From NCBI RefSeq assembly GCF_002892835.1, contig NZ_PJMB01000003.1:186001-250000 (forward strand): a stretch of 64,000 bases of DNA. The letters run 5' to 3'. Of this stretch, positions 45,975 through 55,060 are shown piece by piece; the first letter of the stretch is position 1, and every line of letters starts with the position of its first letter. The translations under genes were made by a program, and so were the position numbers. This DNA comes from Arthrobacter sp. AFG7.2 (GTDB taxonomy: Bacteria > Actinomycetota > Actinomycetes > Actinomycetales > Micrococcaceae). The notes under the pieces were generated by a model. The model worked only from the letters and a program-made list of their open reading frames with translations, did not search any database and had not been told where the DNA came from.

Positions 45975-48900
45975 CAGTACTGCACCTCCTGTGAGCGGCG
46001 GCGGACTGTGGCCACCATGTCGCGCTGGTTTCCGGTGGGGCCCAGGTAGTTGAAGGCGTACGCCAGCTGGGCGTAGCCGCCGATCAGGTGCGAGGGTTTC
46101 ACCAGCAGCCTGGTGACCGAGTTGTGGATGCCGCCCCTCCGCCCGGTGGCCTCAGACTTCGGGACATCAATGGTGCGTTCCTGGGCGTGATGGACGTACA
46201 CCACACCGGCCGGCATCCGGTGGCTGACGATGGCCCGGGCCACCAGGACGCCGTTGATGTTCAGGCACTCCACCCAGTCGTTGTCCTTGACCTGGATGGA
46301 ATCGGCGTCGGCCGGGCTCATCCACACCGTGGGCCCGCCGCGGGAGAGCGAGAGCATGAGCAGGTTGTCCTGGTATTCCGAGTGGATGGACCACTTGGAG
46401 TGCGGCGTCAGGTACCGGACCACCACCTCCAGCTGCCCGTTCTGCCCGAGTTTGGGTTCGCCGAACAGCCGGTGCATGTCCAGGGGCGGCCGGTAAATCG
46501 GAAGCCCCTCGCCGATGTCCGTGATCCAGTCATGGTCCAGGAAGAAATGCATCCGGCCGGTCAGGGTGTGGAAGGGCTTGAGCCGCTCAATGTTGATGGT
46601 GAACGGGGCATAGCGGCGGCCGCCCGTCTCCGAACCCGACCACTCCGGCGAGGTGATCACCGGAACCGGGGCCGCCTGGGTCTGGGCGAAGGTGATGAAC
46701 TTTTCCTCGGAACCCTCGGACAGGTCCGCCAGTTTCCGCCCGGTCCGGACTTCCAGGTCCTTGAAGCCCTGCACAGACAGCTCACCGTTGGTGGTTCCAG
46801 AGAAGGCCAGGATGGCTTCCGCCATCTTCGCGTCGGTGTCCATGGCCGGGCGGCCGTCCGCGGCACCGCCCAGCATCACGCCGTTGGAGTGGCTGAGCCG
46901 GTTGAGTGCGCCGTCGAGTTTGTAGGTGACGTTCTTGACGGTGAAGCCGAGCTTGTCCGCCAGGGGTCCGACGGCGGCGAGCTTGTCCGCGATGGTCGTA
47001 TAGTCCCGCTCCACCACCGAGAAGACGGGCATGTTCTGCCCGGGGACGGCGGGGATATCCGCTTCCCGCCAGTCCCGCACGATCCCGCCGGGCTGGGCCA
47101 GCTGGCCGGGGGTGTCGTGCTGCAGCGGCACGCTCACCAGGTCGCGCCGGACGCCCAGGTGGGTCTTGGCCATCTTCGAGAACTCGCGGGCCAGCAGGTG
47201 GAAAGTGTCAAAGTCGGTCTTGGTTTCCCACGGCGGGTCGATCGCCGGGGTGAACGCGTGCACAAACGGGTGCATGTCCGTGGAGGACAGGTCGTGTTTT
47301 TCGTACCAGGTGGCGGCCGGGAAAACGACGTCGGAGAGCAGCGTGGTGGACGTCATCCGGAAGTCCGCGGAGACCAGCAGGTCCAGCTTCCCTTCCGGCG
47401 CCTTCTCGTGCCATTTCACGTGCGTGGGTTTGAGCCCCTCGGCGTGGTCCTCGCCCATCACGTTGTTGTGGGTGCCCAGCAGGTTCCGCAGGAAGTACTC
47501 GTTGCCCTTCGCCGAGGAGCCGAAGAGGTTGGAACGCCACAGGACCAGCGTGCGCGGCCAGTTCTCCGGTGCGTCCACGTCCTCGACGGCAGGGTTCAGG
47601 GTACGGTTTTTGAGGGCGTCCGCGATGTAGCCGGGGGTGTCCTTCGCGGTCCCGGCGGCGACGGCGGCCTCCGCCTCATCCGCGAGGTCCAGCGGGTTGC
47701 GGTCGAACTGCGGGTAGAACGGCATCCACCCAAGCCGTGCCGACTGCGCAATGGCATCCGCGGTGTGCAGGCCGTCCATGGCTCCGGTGGAGAGCGGGGA
47801 CTTCAGGGCGTCGGCCGAGTAGCCGTCCTGGCGCCACTGGTCCGTGTGCATGTACCAGTACCCGGTGCCGATCATGGTCCGCGGCGGCCGGGACCAGTCC
47901 AGGGCGTTGGCAAGCGACACCCATCCGGTCACAGGGCGGGTTTTTTCCTGCCCCACGTAGTGCGCCCAGCCGCCACCGTTCCTGCCCATGCAGCCGGTCA
48001 GCATCACCATCGCCAGGATGGCCCGGTACGTGGTGTCCCCGTGGAACCACTGGCAGATCCCGGCGCCCATGATGATCATGGACCGGCCCTTGGACTGCTC
48101 CGCGTTCCGGGCGAATTCTCGCGCCACCCGGATGCACGCCTGGGCCGGAACGGAGGTGATCTCCTCCTGCCACGCGGGGGTGTAGGGCGTGGCCGCGTCG
48201 TCGTACCCGGTGGCCCATTCACCCGGGAGCCCTTCGCGGCCCACGCCGTACTGGGCGAGCATCAGGTCGAACACCGTGGTGACCAACCGGCCCTCCACCT
48301 CGATCACGGGAACCCCCCGCCGGAGCACGCTGCCGGTGCCGTCCGCCTGTTCGAAGCACGGCAGCAGGATCTCGGCGCTCTCCCCCGAAACGTCCTGCAG
48401 GGACAGTGCCGGCTCAATTCCCTCAAGGTCCAGGTTCCACTTGCCCTTGCCGCTGCCGGAGTAGCGGAACCCCATGGAACCGTTGGGGACGGCGGGACGG
48501 CCGGTCTTCTTGTCGAAAAGGACGGTGCGGAAGGCTGCATCTTCAGCCCCGGACTCCGCCGGGATGTCCCTGGCGGTGAGGAATTTCGACGGCGTGAGCG
48601 CGCCGTCGTCGCGCTTTTCCAGGCGGACCAGGAACGGCAGGTCCGTGTACTGCTTTACGTAGTCAGTGAAGAACGGGACCTGCCGGTCCACGAAGAATTC
48701 CTTGAGCATCACGTGCCCCATGGCCATGGCCAGCGCGGCATCAGTTCCGGCCTGGGCGGGAAGCCATTCGTCGGCGAACTTGGTGTTGTCCGCGAAGTCC
48801 GGGCTGACGGTGACCACCTTGGTGCCGCGGTACCGCACCTCGGCCATCCAGTGCGCGTCCGGGGTGCGGGTGACGGGGACGTTGGAGCCCCACATCATCA

Positions 48901-49687
48901 GGTAGCGGGCATCCCACCAGTCACCGGATTCGGGGACGTCCGTCTGGTCGCCGAACACCTGCGGGCTGGCAACGGGCAGGTCCGCGTACCAGTCGTAGAA
49001 GGAGGTCATCACGCCGCCGATGAGCTGGATGAAGCGGGTTCCCACCGCGTGCGACACCATGGACATCGCGGGAATCGGCGAGAAGCCGGCGCAGCGGTCC
49101 GGGCCGTAGGTCTTGATGGTGTTCACGTGGGCGGCGGCCGCGATCTCGATCGCTTCCTGCCACGAGATCCTTACCAGGCCGCCCTTGCCGCGCGCCTGCT
49201 GGTAGCGGCGCCGGCGTTCGGGATCGGCAGCAATCTCCGCGAAGGCCAGGACCGGGTCCCCCAGCCGGGCCTTGGCCTCCCGGTACATCTCCACCAGGAC
49301 CCCGCGGGCGTACGGGAAACGGACCCGGGTGGGCGAGTAGGTGTACCAGGAAAAGGCCGCCCCGCGCGGGCAGCCCCGGGGTTCATATTCAGGGCTGTCA
49401 GGGCCCACCGAAGGGTAGTCTGTCTGCTGCGACTCCCAGGTGATGATGCCGTCCTTGACGTACACCTTCCATGAGCAGGAGCCTGTGCAGTTCACGCCGT
49501 GGGTGGAACGGACCACCTTGTCGTGGCTCCACCGGTCGCGGTAGAAGATGTCTCCCTTGCGGCCGCCTTCCCGAAAAACAGCCCTGCCGTCGTCGGTCTG
49601 GTCCCACTTGGTGAAGAACCTGCCCACCTTCAACATTGCATCGGATGCTGCTCCGTCTACCCCCGCGACAAATCGGTCTTCAGCCAT
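45974..49687 (-). CDS. narG: nitrate reductase alpha (catalytic) subunit NarG
   Basis: A 1237-aa Mo-bisMGD enzyme of normal length. The N-terminal FS0 cluster is bound by His63, Cys67 and Cys71 (STHGVNCTGSCSW) plus a later Cys. The molybdenum ligand Asp lies in SFYDWYADLPVASPQ. It reduces nitrate to nitrite on the cytoplasmic face of the membrane, with NarH and NarI. First gene of narGHJI-narK. No Fnr-type TTGAT-4-ATCAA box is evident in the 185-bp upstream region. Confidence 0.96.
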   Translation of the reverse strand: MAEDRFVAGVDGAASDAMLKVGRFFTKWDQTDDGRAVFREGGRKGDIFYRDRWSHDKVVRSTHGVNCTGSCSWKVYVKDGIITWESQQTDYPSVGPDSPEYEPRGCPRGAAFSWYTYSPTRVRFPYARGVLVEMYREAKARLGDPVLAFAEIAADPERRRRYQQARGKGGLVRISWQEAIEIAAAAHVNTIKTYGPDRCAGFSPIPAMSMVSHAVGTRFIQLIGGVMTSFYDWYADLPVASPQVFGDQTDVPESGDWWDARYLMMWGSNVPVTRTPDAHWMAEVRYRGTKVVTVSPDFADNTKFADEWLPAQAGTDAALAMAMGHVMLKEFFVDRQVPFFTDYVKQYTDLPFLVRLEKRDDGALTPSKFLTARDIPAESGAEDAAFRTVLFDKKTGRPAVPNGSMGFRYSGSGKGKWNLDLEGIEPALSLQDVSGESAEILLPCFEQADGTGSVLRRGVPVIEVEGRLVTTVFDLMLAQYGVGREGLPGEWATGYDDAATPYTPAWQEEITSVPAQACIRVAREFARNAEQSKGRSMIIMGAGICQWFHGDTTYRAILAMVMLTGCMGRNGGGWAHYVGQEKTRPVTGWVSLANALDWSRPPRTMIGTGYWYMHTDQWRQDGYSADALKSPLSTGAMDGLHTADAIAQSARLGWMPFYPQFDRNPLDLADEAEAAVAAGTAKDTPGYIADALKNRTLNPAVEDVDAPENWPRTLVLWRSNLFGSSAKGNEYFLRNLLGTHNNVMGEDHAEGLKPTHVKWHEKAPEGKLDLLVSADFRMTSTTLLSDVVFPAATWYEKHDLSSTDMHPFVHAFTPAIDPPWETKTDFDTFHLLAREFSKMAKTHLGVRRDLVSVPLQHDTPGQLAQPGGIVRDWREADIPAVPGQNMPVFSVVERDYTTIADKLAAVGPLADKLGFTVKNVTYKLDGALNRLSHSNGVMLGGAADGRPAMDTDAKMAEAILAFSGTTNGELSVQGFKDLEVRTGRKLADLSEGSEEKFITFAQTQAAPVPVITSPEWSGSETGGRRYAPFTINIERLKPFHTLTGRMHFFLDHDWITDIGEGLPIYRPPLDMHRLFGEPKLGQNGQLEVVVRYLTPHSKWSIHSEYQDNLLMLSLSRGGPTVWMSPADADSIQVKDNDWVECLNINGVLVARAIVSHRMPAGVVYVHHAQERTIDVPKSEATGRRGGIHNSVTRLLVKPSHLIGGYAQLAYAFNYLGPTGNQRDMVATVRRRSQEVQY

Positions 49688-49872
49688 GCTGCCACCGTAG
49701 GCACGGGCTTTCCGGACTACTAGGGCCTTTCGGCTGCTTGTGCTTTGGGCCCGGCGGGACTAAGTTGCGCCCTGGTCACGCGGCTCCTCTCCCTGCCCCT
49801 CTGCGCATCGCCTCCCCCGCAATCCCTTCCGGGCATAGGCTGAAGTCCGCACGTAGTGGACAGGAGACAGCG

Positions 49873-50559
49873 GTGGCCGAAACAACCATGACCGGGACAA
49901 CCGTGAAAGAGCTGATGGCCGAACTGGCGCAGCTTGAGGACACAAGGGCGCGGGAGGTCAACGAGCGGCACGGAGACGATCACGGCGTGAACCTCGGCAA
50001 GCTGCGTGCCATCGCCAAGCGCCTGAAGACGCAGCAGGAACTCGCGTACCAGCTCTGGGCCACCGGTGACACTGCGGCCAGGCTGCTGGCCCTGCTGGTC
50101 TGCCGGCCAAAGGCGTTCAGCAGGGACGAGCTGGACGCCATGCTGCGGGAGGCCCTGGCACCCAAGGTGCAGGACTGGCTGGTGAACTACGTGGTGAAAA
50201 AGAGCCCGCATGCCGAAGAGCTGCGCGTGGCCTGGCTGGCTGACCCGGATCCTCTGGTGGCGAGCGCGGGGTGGGCCCTGACCAGCGACAGGGTGGTCAA
50301 GGCGCCCCAGGGACTCGACCTTGCGGGCCTGCTGGACGTCGTTGAGGCTGAGATGAAGGACGCACCGGACCGCCTGCAGTGGGCTATGAACACCTGCCTG
50401 GCGCAAATCGGAATCGGGCATCCCGAACACCGTTCCCGTGCTCTGGAGATCGGCGAGCGCCTGCAGGTACTCAAGGACTACCCCACTCCGCCGGGCTGCA
50501 CCTCACCCTTCGCCCCCGCCTGGATCAACGAGATGGTCCGTCGGCAGGGTGCCTTGTAA
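49873..50559 (+). CDS. DNA alkylation repair protein (AlkC/AlkD-like HEAT repeat)
   Basis: A 228-aa, mainly helical protein. I start it at the GTG at 49873, five bases after AGGAGA. Helical repeats (LLALLVCRPKAFSRDELDAML, NYVVKKSPHAEELRVAWLADPDP, ASAGWALTSDRV) match the HEAT-like glycosylases that excise 3-methyladenine and 7-methylguanine. It is divergent from narG; nitrosative by-products of nitrate respiration alkylate DNA, so the placement could be functional, but that is inference. Confidence 0.8.
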   Translation: MAETTMTGTTVKELMAELAQLEDTRAREVNERHGDDHGVNLGKLRAIAKRLKTQQELAYQLWATGDTAARLLALLVCRPKAFSRDELDAMLREALAPKVQDWLVNYVVKKSPHAEELRVAWLADPDPLVASAGWALTSDRVVKAPQGLDLAGLLDVVEAEMKDAPDRLQWAMNTCLAQIGIGHPEHRSRALEIGERLQVLKDYPTPPGCTSPFAPAWINEMVRRQGAL

Positions 50560-50581
50560 AAACAGCGGGGAGGAATGGCGA

Positions 50582-50616
50582 AGCCCCCGCGCGAGTCATG
50601 CTCCAGCGCGGGGGCT
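50582..50616 (+). terminator. terminator hairpin after the DNA repair gene
   Basis: AGCCCCCGCGC (50582-50592) pairs with GCGCGGGGGCT (50606-50616), an 11-bp perfect stem followed by CCTT. It lies 22 bp after the stop. Confidence 0.85.
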
Positions 50617-50753
50617 CCTTGTGCTTCCGTGTTGGGGAATAACGTGGAAACAGATAGAACTTACCCGCTGGTAACGTGCGTCAAAGTCCATTTAGCGGGG
50701 TGACCGCAAATCTTGAGTGAATTTTGAGGGAACCGGCGGGCTGCGATTTCCCC

Positions 50754-50942
50754 CTAGTCGCTTTCCGGCGCGTCCGTTGCGTCCGGGTCTTCCTCAGGCT
50801 CAAAGGTGTTCGCCTCGCCGTCCGCTCCGATACCCACGCCATCCGCGTGGCCGGGAACACCGCCGTCGCCCTTTCCCTGGGCAGCTGCAGCACCCTCCTG
50901 CGGGTCGTCCTCAGGCAGTGAATCTGGTGAGTTGATAGTCAT
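50754..50942 (-). CDS. small acidic hypothetical protein (62 aa)
   Basis: A 62-aa protein with AAGGAGGAG directly upstream of its ATG, one of the best ribosome sites in the window. Rich in Asp, Glu, Gly and Ala, with no hydrophobic core, so probably disordered. It lies beside the orphan response regulator, same strand. Function unknown; comparable small acidic proteins are common in Arthrobacter-like genomes. Confidence 0.75.
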   Translation of the reverse strand: MTINSPDSLPEDDPQEGAAAAQGKGDGGVPGHADGVGIGADGEANTFEPEEDPDATDAPESD

Positions 50943-51052
50943 CGCTCCTCCTTCATTGGCCGGTCCTTCACGCTAACAGCCCTATGCCCGGAAGGCGTGG
51001 ATCACGGCAAAGAATTTACGCCCGACGGCGGAGACGCGCCTCGCGTGGCGCC

Positions 51053-51889
51053 TTACGGCGTCATCCGGTAGCCCACGCCGCGCACTGTTTCCACCCAGCG
51101 GGGATGATTGGAACTGTCGCCAAGGCGTTTCCGCAGGTTTCCCACATGCACCTCGACGGCGCGCTCCTCGCCCGCGGTGACAAAGGAGCCGGTGTTGTAC
51201 GGCTCGTTGCGGAGTCGCCGGACCAGGTCCGCCTTGGTCTGGACGGTCCGTCCGTTTTCCATCAGGACCAGCAGGATGTCGAACTGCGTGCGGGTCAGGT
51301 CCACCGGCTCCCCGTTGATTACCGCCTGCCGGGAGGCCTCGTGAAGGGCAAGCCCCCGATGGGCGAAGTCGCAGCAGCCGGGGGCTGCACCTGCGGATGG
51401 TTCACCCTCTGCCTGCTCAGGTCCGGCCGGAGGCCTGCCGGTCCGCAACTGTTCGGCGGAAGGTGCCGGCCGCCCCCGCCTGGTGGGCTGCGCCCGTTCA
51501 GCCGGAGCCTCCCTGAGGGTCCGCGGGCGCCGGAGCATGGCCGCTATCCGGGCACGAAGTTCACGGGGGCGGAAAGGTTTGGTGAGGTAGTCGTCCGCGC
51601 CGGCCTCGAATCCCATCAGGGTGTCAGCTTCGTCCACCCTTCCGCTGACAATGATGAGGTAGGCATCGCTGAAAGTCCGGATCCGCCGGGACGCCTCAAT
51701 GCCGTCGAAATCAGGGAGCCCGACGTCCATGGTGACGATGTCCGGGTTGTGTTCGCGGACTGCGTCCACACCTTCGATGCCCGAAGCCGTTGAATGGACG
51801 GCAAACCCTGACTGCCGCAGCACTTCCGCCAAGGTTGACCTGATGTCATCGTCATCCTCAACCACCACAGCAACACCGCGCTCCACCAT
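51053..51889 (-). CDS. orphan OmpR/PhoB-type response regulator
   Basis: A 278-aa regulator from the ATG at 51889; a TTG 12 nt earlier is possible. The receiver domain (residues ~5-120) has the acidic pair EDDDD, phospho-acceptor Asp in VTMDVGLPDFDG, and the Lys in YLTKPFRPREL. The winged-helix output domain (residues ~185-278) ends in RKRLGD...WVETVRGVGYRM. The linker is unusually long (~65 residues) and Pro/Ala/Gly-rich. No histidine kinase is adjacent. It is divergent from the GH16 gene. Confidence 0.92.
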   Translation of the reverse strand: MVERGVAVVVEDDDDIRSTLAEVLRQSGFAVHSTASGIEGVDAVREHNPDIVTMDVGLPDFDGIEASRRIRTFSDAYLIIVSGRVDEADTLMGFEAGADDYLTKPFRPRELRARIAAMLRRPRTLREAPAERAQPTRRGRPAPSAEQLRTGRPPAGPEQAEGEPSAGAAPGCCDFAHRGLALHEASRQAVINGEPVDLTRTQFDILLVLMENGRTVQTKADLVRRLRNEPYNTGSFVTAGEERAVEVHVGNLRKRLGDSSNHPRWVETVRGVGYRMTP

Positions 51890-52223
51890 GTGATTCCCCA
51901 AGCTCTCTTCACTTTTGCGCCCAGGTTTTCCTCAAGCACATGCAAGGAACATTCGGAGGAACGGGCAATATGGATTGCTTTTGTTATTCCGCACCGTGGG
52001 ACGTTGAAAAGCCTAACGCAAGGGATTGAAAGGTTACTTATCACCTTCGTCCGAATTGAGCATTTCTTGAGCTTTAGCAAATATTGAGTATTTCCTGAGA
52101 TATGCCTCAGGAAAAATTAAGTCCGTTGAGCTATTGCCTCGGCAGAGTTCTTGGCTCAAGATCAAGCTGTGTGCTCCACAGGGGCGCAATTGCTCGCTGG
52201 GAGCAACCGAAAAGGGGCGTTAC
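51890..52223. promoter_or_regulatory. 334-bp AT-rich divergent regulatory region
   Basis: Between the response regulator and GH16 genes. It holds two 17-bp direct repeats of ATTGAG(C/T)ATTTC(T/C)TGAG (52055-52071 and 52083-52099, 28 bp apart). The second overlaps an inverted repeat TTTCCTGAG-6-CTCAGGAAA (52091-52114). OmpR-family proteins bind direct repeats, so these are likely sites for the adjacent regulator. No coding frame is convincing here. Confidence 0.7.
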
Positions 52224-53315
52224 ATGGCTGGTTTTCGCTTTTTTGTCTCACATCCCAAGCGCCGGACGAAACCGCTGGCAATGCTGGCAGCGGCCGCCGT
52301 CGCAATGCTTGCGTGCGTACCGCCCGCCCAGGCGGCGGAAACCACTCCGCTGGATCCCAATCCCGGGCCTGCCGGCAACTTCACCTGGAAAGGCCTCAAC
52401 TGGGAGAAACGCTTTTGGGCCGGGGCCCCGCAATACAACAAAGCCTTCGCTGCCGCCAACGTTGGCAATCCCGATGCCAACGGTTACATCACCATGAACC
52501 TGACCAACCCCACTGGAGAAGCCCCGGTGGGGGCCGAGTTCCAGTCCACCCGGCAGGGCTTCGGCTACGGAACGTACAGCACAACCGTGGAAAAGAACCT
52601 GGCCGCCCTGCAAAAAGAGGTGGTGTGGGGCTGCCTGTTCACCTACGACCCCCTGGCCGAACCAGGACACACGGAAATCGATCTCTGCGAGGCCTCTGCG
52701 TGGGGCGGCGGTGCCGCTTACGGGGAGTCCTGGCCGGTCACGCAGGGCCACGGCTATTGGTTCGATGCCACGAAACCGCCCGGCGAAGGCAACAACACCA
52801 CTGTCTTTGGCGTCACGTCAGATTCCATCACCACCCACCGGATGGTGTGGGAGCCGGGAAGGATCACGTTCGAAACCTTTGCCGGCGAAGGCTACACCGG
52901 CGCCCTGCTGAAACGCACTGTCCTGGAGGGTGCCACGGTCCCGGTTCCCGCCAGGGAGCGGATCCACTTCAACCTGTGGGTTACCGGCGGGGGTGGCGGG
53001 GACCCGGCCCATGTGAAGCCGGAAAGCGTGGTCATCAGGGATTTCTCCTTTGTGTCCGCAGCAACTGCGGCACCCACCGGGCCTGTCTCCGCAATCTCGT
53101 TGAGTGCTGCCACCACCAAGGCAAAGTCCGTCAGCACCACCACCCTGAAGTGGACCGGCGCCACGGGTACCAACGTCACGTTATGGGTGAACGGGGTACA
53201 GAAGTCTGTGGCAAACACAGGAACCTACGTCACCAAAGTCAAGGGCGGGAGCAGCACCGCCTACAAAGTCTGCGACGCGGCCGGCTGTTCAAATGTGGTC
53301 AGCGTGGTGACCTGA
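52224..53315 (+). CDS. secreted GH16 endo-beta-glucanase-like protein
   Basis: A 363-aa protein from the ATG at 52224, after AAAAGGGG. The signal peptide ends at PPAQA (~residue 38). The concanavalin-like GH16 domain spans residues ~45-280 and carries the active-site ExDxxE as Glu151-Asp153-Glu156 (HTEIDLCEASAWGGG). A C-terminal Ig-like module (residues ~285-363) contains a Cys pair (VCDAAGC). It probably cleaves beta-1,3 or beta-1,3-1,4 glucan outside the cell. It lies beside a processive GT2, so trimming of a self-made polysaccharide is an alternative. Confidence 0.88.
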   Translation: MAGFRFFVSHPKRRTKPLAMLAAAAVAMLACVPPAQAAETTPLDPNPGPAGNFTWKGLNWEKRFWAGAPQYNKAFAAANVGNPDANGYITMNLTNPTGEAPVGAEFQSTRQGFGYGTYSTTVEKNLAALQKEVVWGCLFTYDPLAEPGHTEIDLCEASAWGGGAAYGESWPVTQGHGYWFDATKPPGEGNNTTVFGVTSDSITTHRMVWEPGRITFETFAGEGYTGALLKRTVLEGATVPVPARERIHFNLWVTGGGGGDPAHVKPESVVIRDFSFVSAATAAPTGPVSAISLSAATTKAKSVSTTTLKWTGATGTNVTLWVNGVQKSVANTGTYVTKVKGGSSTAYKVCDAAGCSNVVSVVT

Positions 53316-53443
53316 ACGCCGCCTGCCCGCATCCGCGGAGAACCGCCCGCGGGGAACACCCGAGGGGAAACGCCTGAGCGCAGGGCAGCCGTGGATGGCT
53401 TCCCTGCGCTCTTGCCGCTATCAGCTGACGGCAAGCTTGTGCC

Positions 53444-53608
53444 CTACTGCTTGTTCGTCCGGACCGGGATGATCCGCTTGATGGCGAGGCCGAGGGCCAG
53501 GAGGGCAAAGGCAGCGAGTGCCACCCAGAACACCTCTCCTGCGCCTGTCATGGCAAGCGTGCCGGAGCCGGCTCCGGCAGCAGCGGGAACGGCTGGATTG
53601 TTATACAT
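53444..53608 (-). CDS. 54-aa LAMTG (class E sortase) membrane/surface protein
   Basis: A tiny gene read directly from the minus strand: ATG at 53608, TAG at 53444-53446. The product begins MYNNPAVPAAAGAGSG, then LAMTG (residues 18-22), a hydrophobic helix (VFWVALAAFALLALGLAI) and a basic tail KRIIPVRTNKQ. This has the layout of a sortase sorting signal with almost no mature protein. It begins 6 bp after the stop of the GT2 gene, so it is probably co-translated. Lack of an N-terminal signal peptide means it could instead be a single-pass membrane protein. Confidence 0.65.
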   Translation of the reverse strand: MYNNPAVPAAAGAGSGTLAMTGAGEVFWVALAAFALLALGLAIKRIIPVRTNKQ

Positions 53609-53613
53609 GGTTT

Positions 53614-54663
53614 TTACCAGGCTTTCTTTTTGTTGAAGGCTGCGTCTGTATACGCCTTCGCGTGAACCAACTGCAGGAAGAGGTCAATCACCAGCTCGTA
53701 CATGGTGGCGGCCGCGAGCATGTACTTCCAGCCCCGCAGCCGCACTGTCACCACGCGTTCGATCACGAAGACACCGGTCACGGCAAGCCAGAACGGCTGG
53801 AAATGCAGCCCTGCCCCCGTGCCCAGTGCAATCGCCACCGTGCTGAGGTAGCCGAAAGTCACCAGGACCCCCGCCACCGAAAGTGCCTGCCTGCCCCAAT
53901 AGGGCTGAGTGACCCGCGTCCAGCCGTATTGGACGCAGTTCTCCACTGCACCGCGCTTCCACCTGAGCCGCTGCGCCCACAGCTCGCGCCAGGTGGGCAT
54001 CACTTCCGTGACAAGCGTGCAGTCAGCCGGTGACCGGATCCGGTATTTAAGCGTCAGCAGGGCAAAGGACAGTTCGTTGTCCTCCGTCAGGACAGAGGTG
54101 TCATAGACGCCGCCCCTGCCGTTGCCGGGAGGCAGGGTACCGTCCAGCCGCGCCGCTGCCACATCACGGAGCGTCCGCACCCGGAACAGTGCCGCCGTAC
54201 CCGTGACCACCAGGCATCGTCCCTGCAGCCGCCTCACGTCCCGGGCATAGCGCGCGTATTCATTCCGCTGCAGGTGCCCAACAAATCCACCGCCGTGGCC
54301 TCCGCGGAACACGCCGCCCACGGCACCAAGCCGGGTATCAGCCGTCAGGTGCCCCACTGCGCGGTCGATGAAGTCGGGGGAGAGCTGGGAATCCGCGTCC
54401 TGCACCAGGATCATGTCCTCGGCCGCGGCATGCGGCAACAGCTCCGCCAGGACGAAGTTGAGCGCCCCGGCCTTCTTATCGGTGTTACCCACCGTGGAAA
54501 CCACCTCGGCGCCCGCCGCCAGAGAAATAGCCTCAGTTTTATCCGTGCAATTGTCCGCCACCACGATTATCCGGTCGGGAACAATTGTCTGGGATTGCAG
54601 CGAAACAAGGGTCTCGTGGATACCGGCCGCCTCGTTGTGGGCCGGGATGATAACTGTGATCAC
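53614..54663 (-). CDS. processive family 2 glycosyltransferase
   Basis: A 349-aa membrane glycosyltransferase of the cellulose/hyaluronan synthase type. Visible: VIIPAHNEAAGI, the UDP-binding DNCTD and DADSQ motifs, the catalytic TEDNEL, and the processivity motif QRLRW. Three to four hydrophobic segments follow (ALSVAGVLVTFGYLSTVAIAL, FWLAVTGVFVIERVV, YMLAAATMYELVIDL). No PilZ domain or BcsB-like partner is nearby. It likely makes and extrudes a linear polysaccharide. Transcribed with the LAMTG mini-protein and next to a secreted GH16. Confidence 0.9.
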   Translation of the reverse strand: MITVIIPAHNEAAGIHETLVSLQSQTIVPDRIIVVADNCTDKTEAISLAAGAEVVSTVGNTDKKAGALNFVLAELLPHAAAEDMILVQDADSQLSPDFIDRAVGHLTADTRLGAVGGVFRGGHGGGFVGHLQRNEYARYARDVRRLQGRCLVVTGTAALFRVRTLRDVAAARLDGTLPPGNGRGGVYDTSVLTEDNELSFALLTLKYRIRSPADCTLVTEVMPTWRELWAQRLRWKRGAVENCVQYGWTRVTQPYWGRQALSVAGVLVTFGYLSTVAIALGTGAGLHFQPFWLAVTGVFVIERVVTVRLRGWKYMLAAATMYELVIDLFLQLVHAKAYTDAAFNKKKAW

Positions 54664-55060
54664 AGGGCTGTCCCCGCCGGGAAATTAGTCACAAAAGCTC
54701 CGCTGACCGCGCCGCCGCACGCATATTTCCCCGCTGTGAATATTTGAAGTTCCATTGGCTTTGAGTGTTCCAACGCGAACTCAAATCGTATGCACAGAAG
54801 CGGCAACAAAGCGGCAAGCTTCCATCAAGAGGGCCGCATGCACCTCAACCTCAGGGGAAGCCCGACCTGAGGTCCGCCTGGGCGCACAGGGGACGAAATC
54901 CGCCGGATTGACCGGCGAAGAGGGCAACAAGAAGAAGCAGAAGCGCACAGAAAGCGCACAAAAAGTCTTGACTAGTCACAGCAAGCGCTGTTACAAATTG
55001 TGTAAAGCAGTTGCTGAAACGATACAAACAAAGCCCTTAGCCTCATCAAAGGAGATGACA
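54664..55060. other. 397-bp intergenic region, no gene
   Basis: Between the divergent GT2 and CE12-type esterase genes. A plus-strand frame is open across it but is Lys/Thr/Arg/Ser-rich with no ribosome site, so it is not coding. It contains two AGCGCAC direct repeats near 54944-54960 and the AT-rich stretch 54960-55040, which probably holds the esterase promoter. Confidence 0.5.

Noticed and set aside
46088..49474. 1128-residue plus-strand open frame opposite narG
   Set aside because: It is an antisense shadow created by GC-rich codon use; His/Arg/Gly-rich, with no domain. narG is unambiguous on the other strand.
49688..49872. Search for an Fnr/NNR box in the narG promoter region
   Set aside because: No TTGAT-4-ATCAA or close variant found. 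Regulation of the nar operon cannot be inferred here.
54755..55054. 100-residue upstream extension of the CE12-type esterase
   Set aside because: Lys/Thr/Arg/Ser-rich without coding character. The signal peptide and AAAGGAG support the ATG at 55061.
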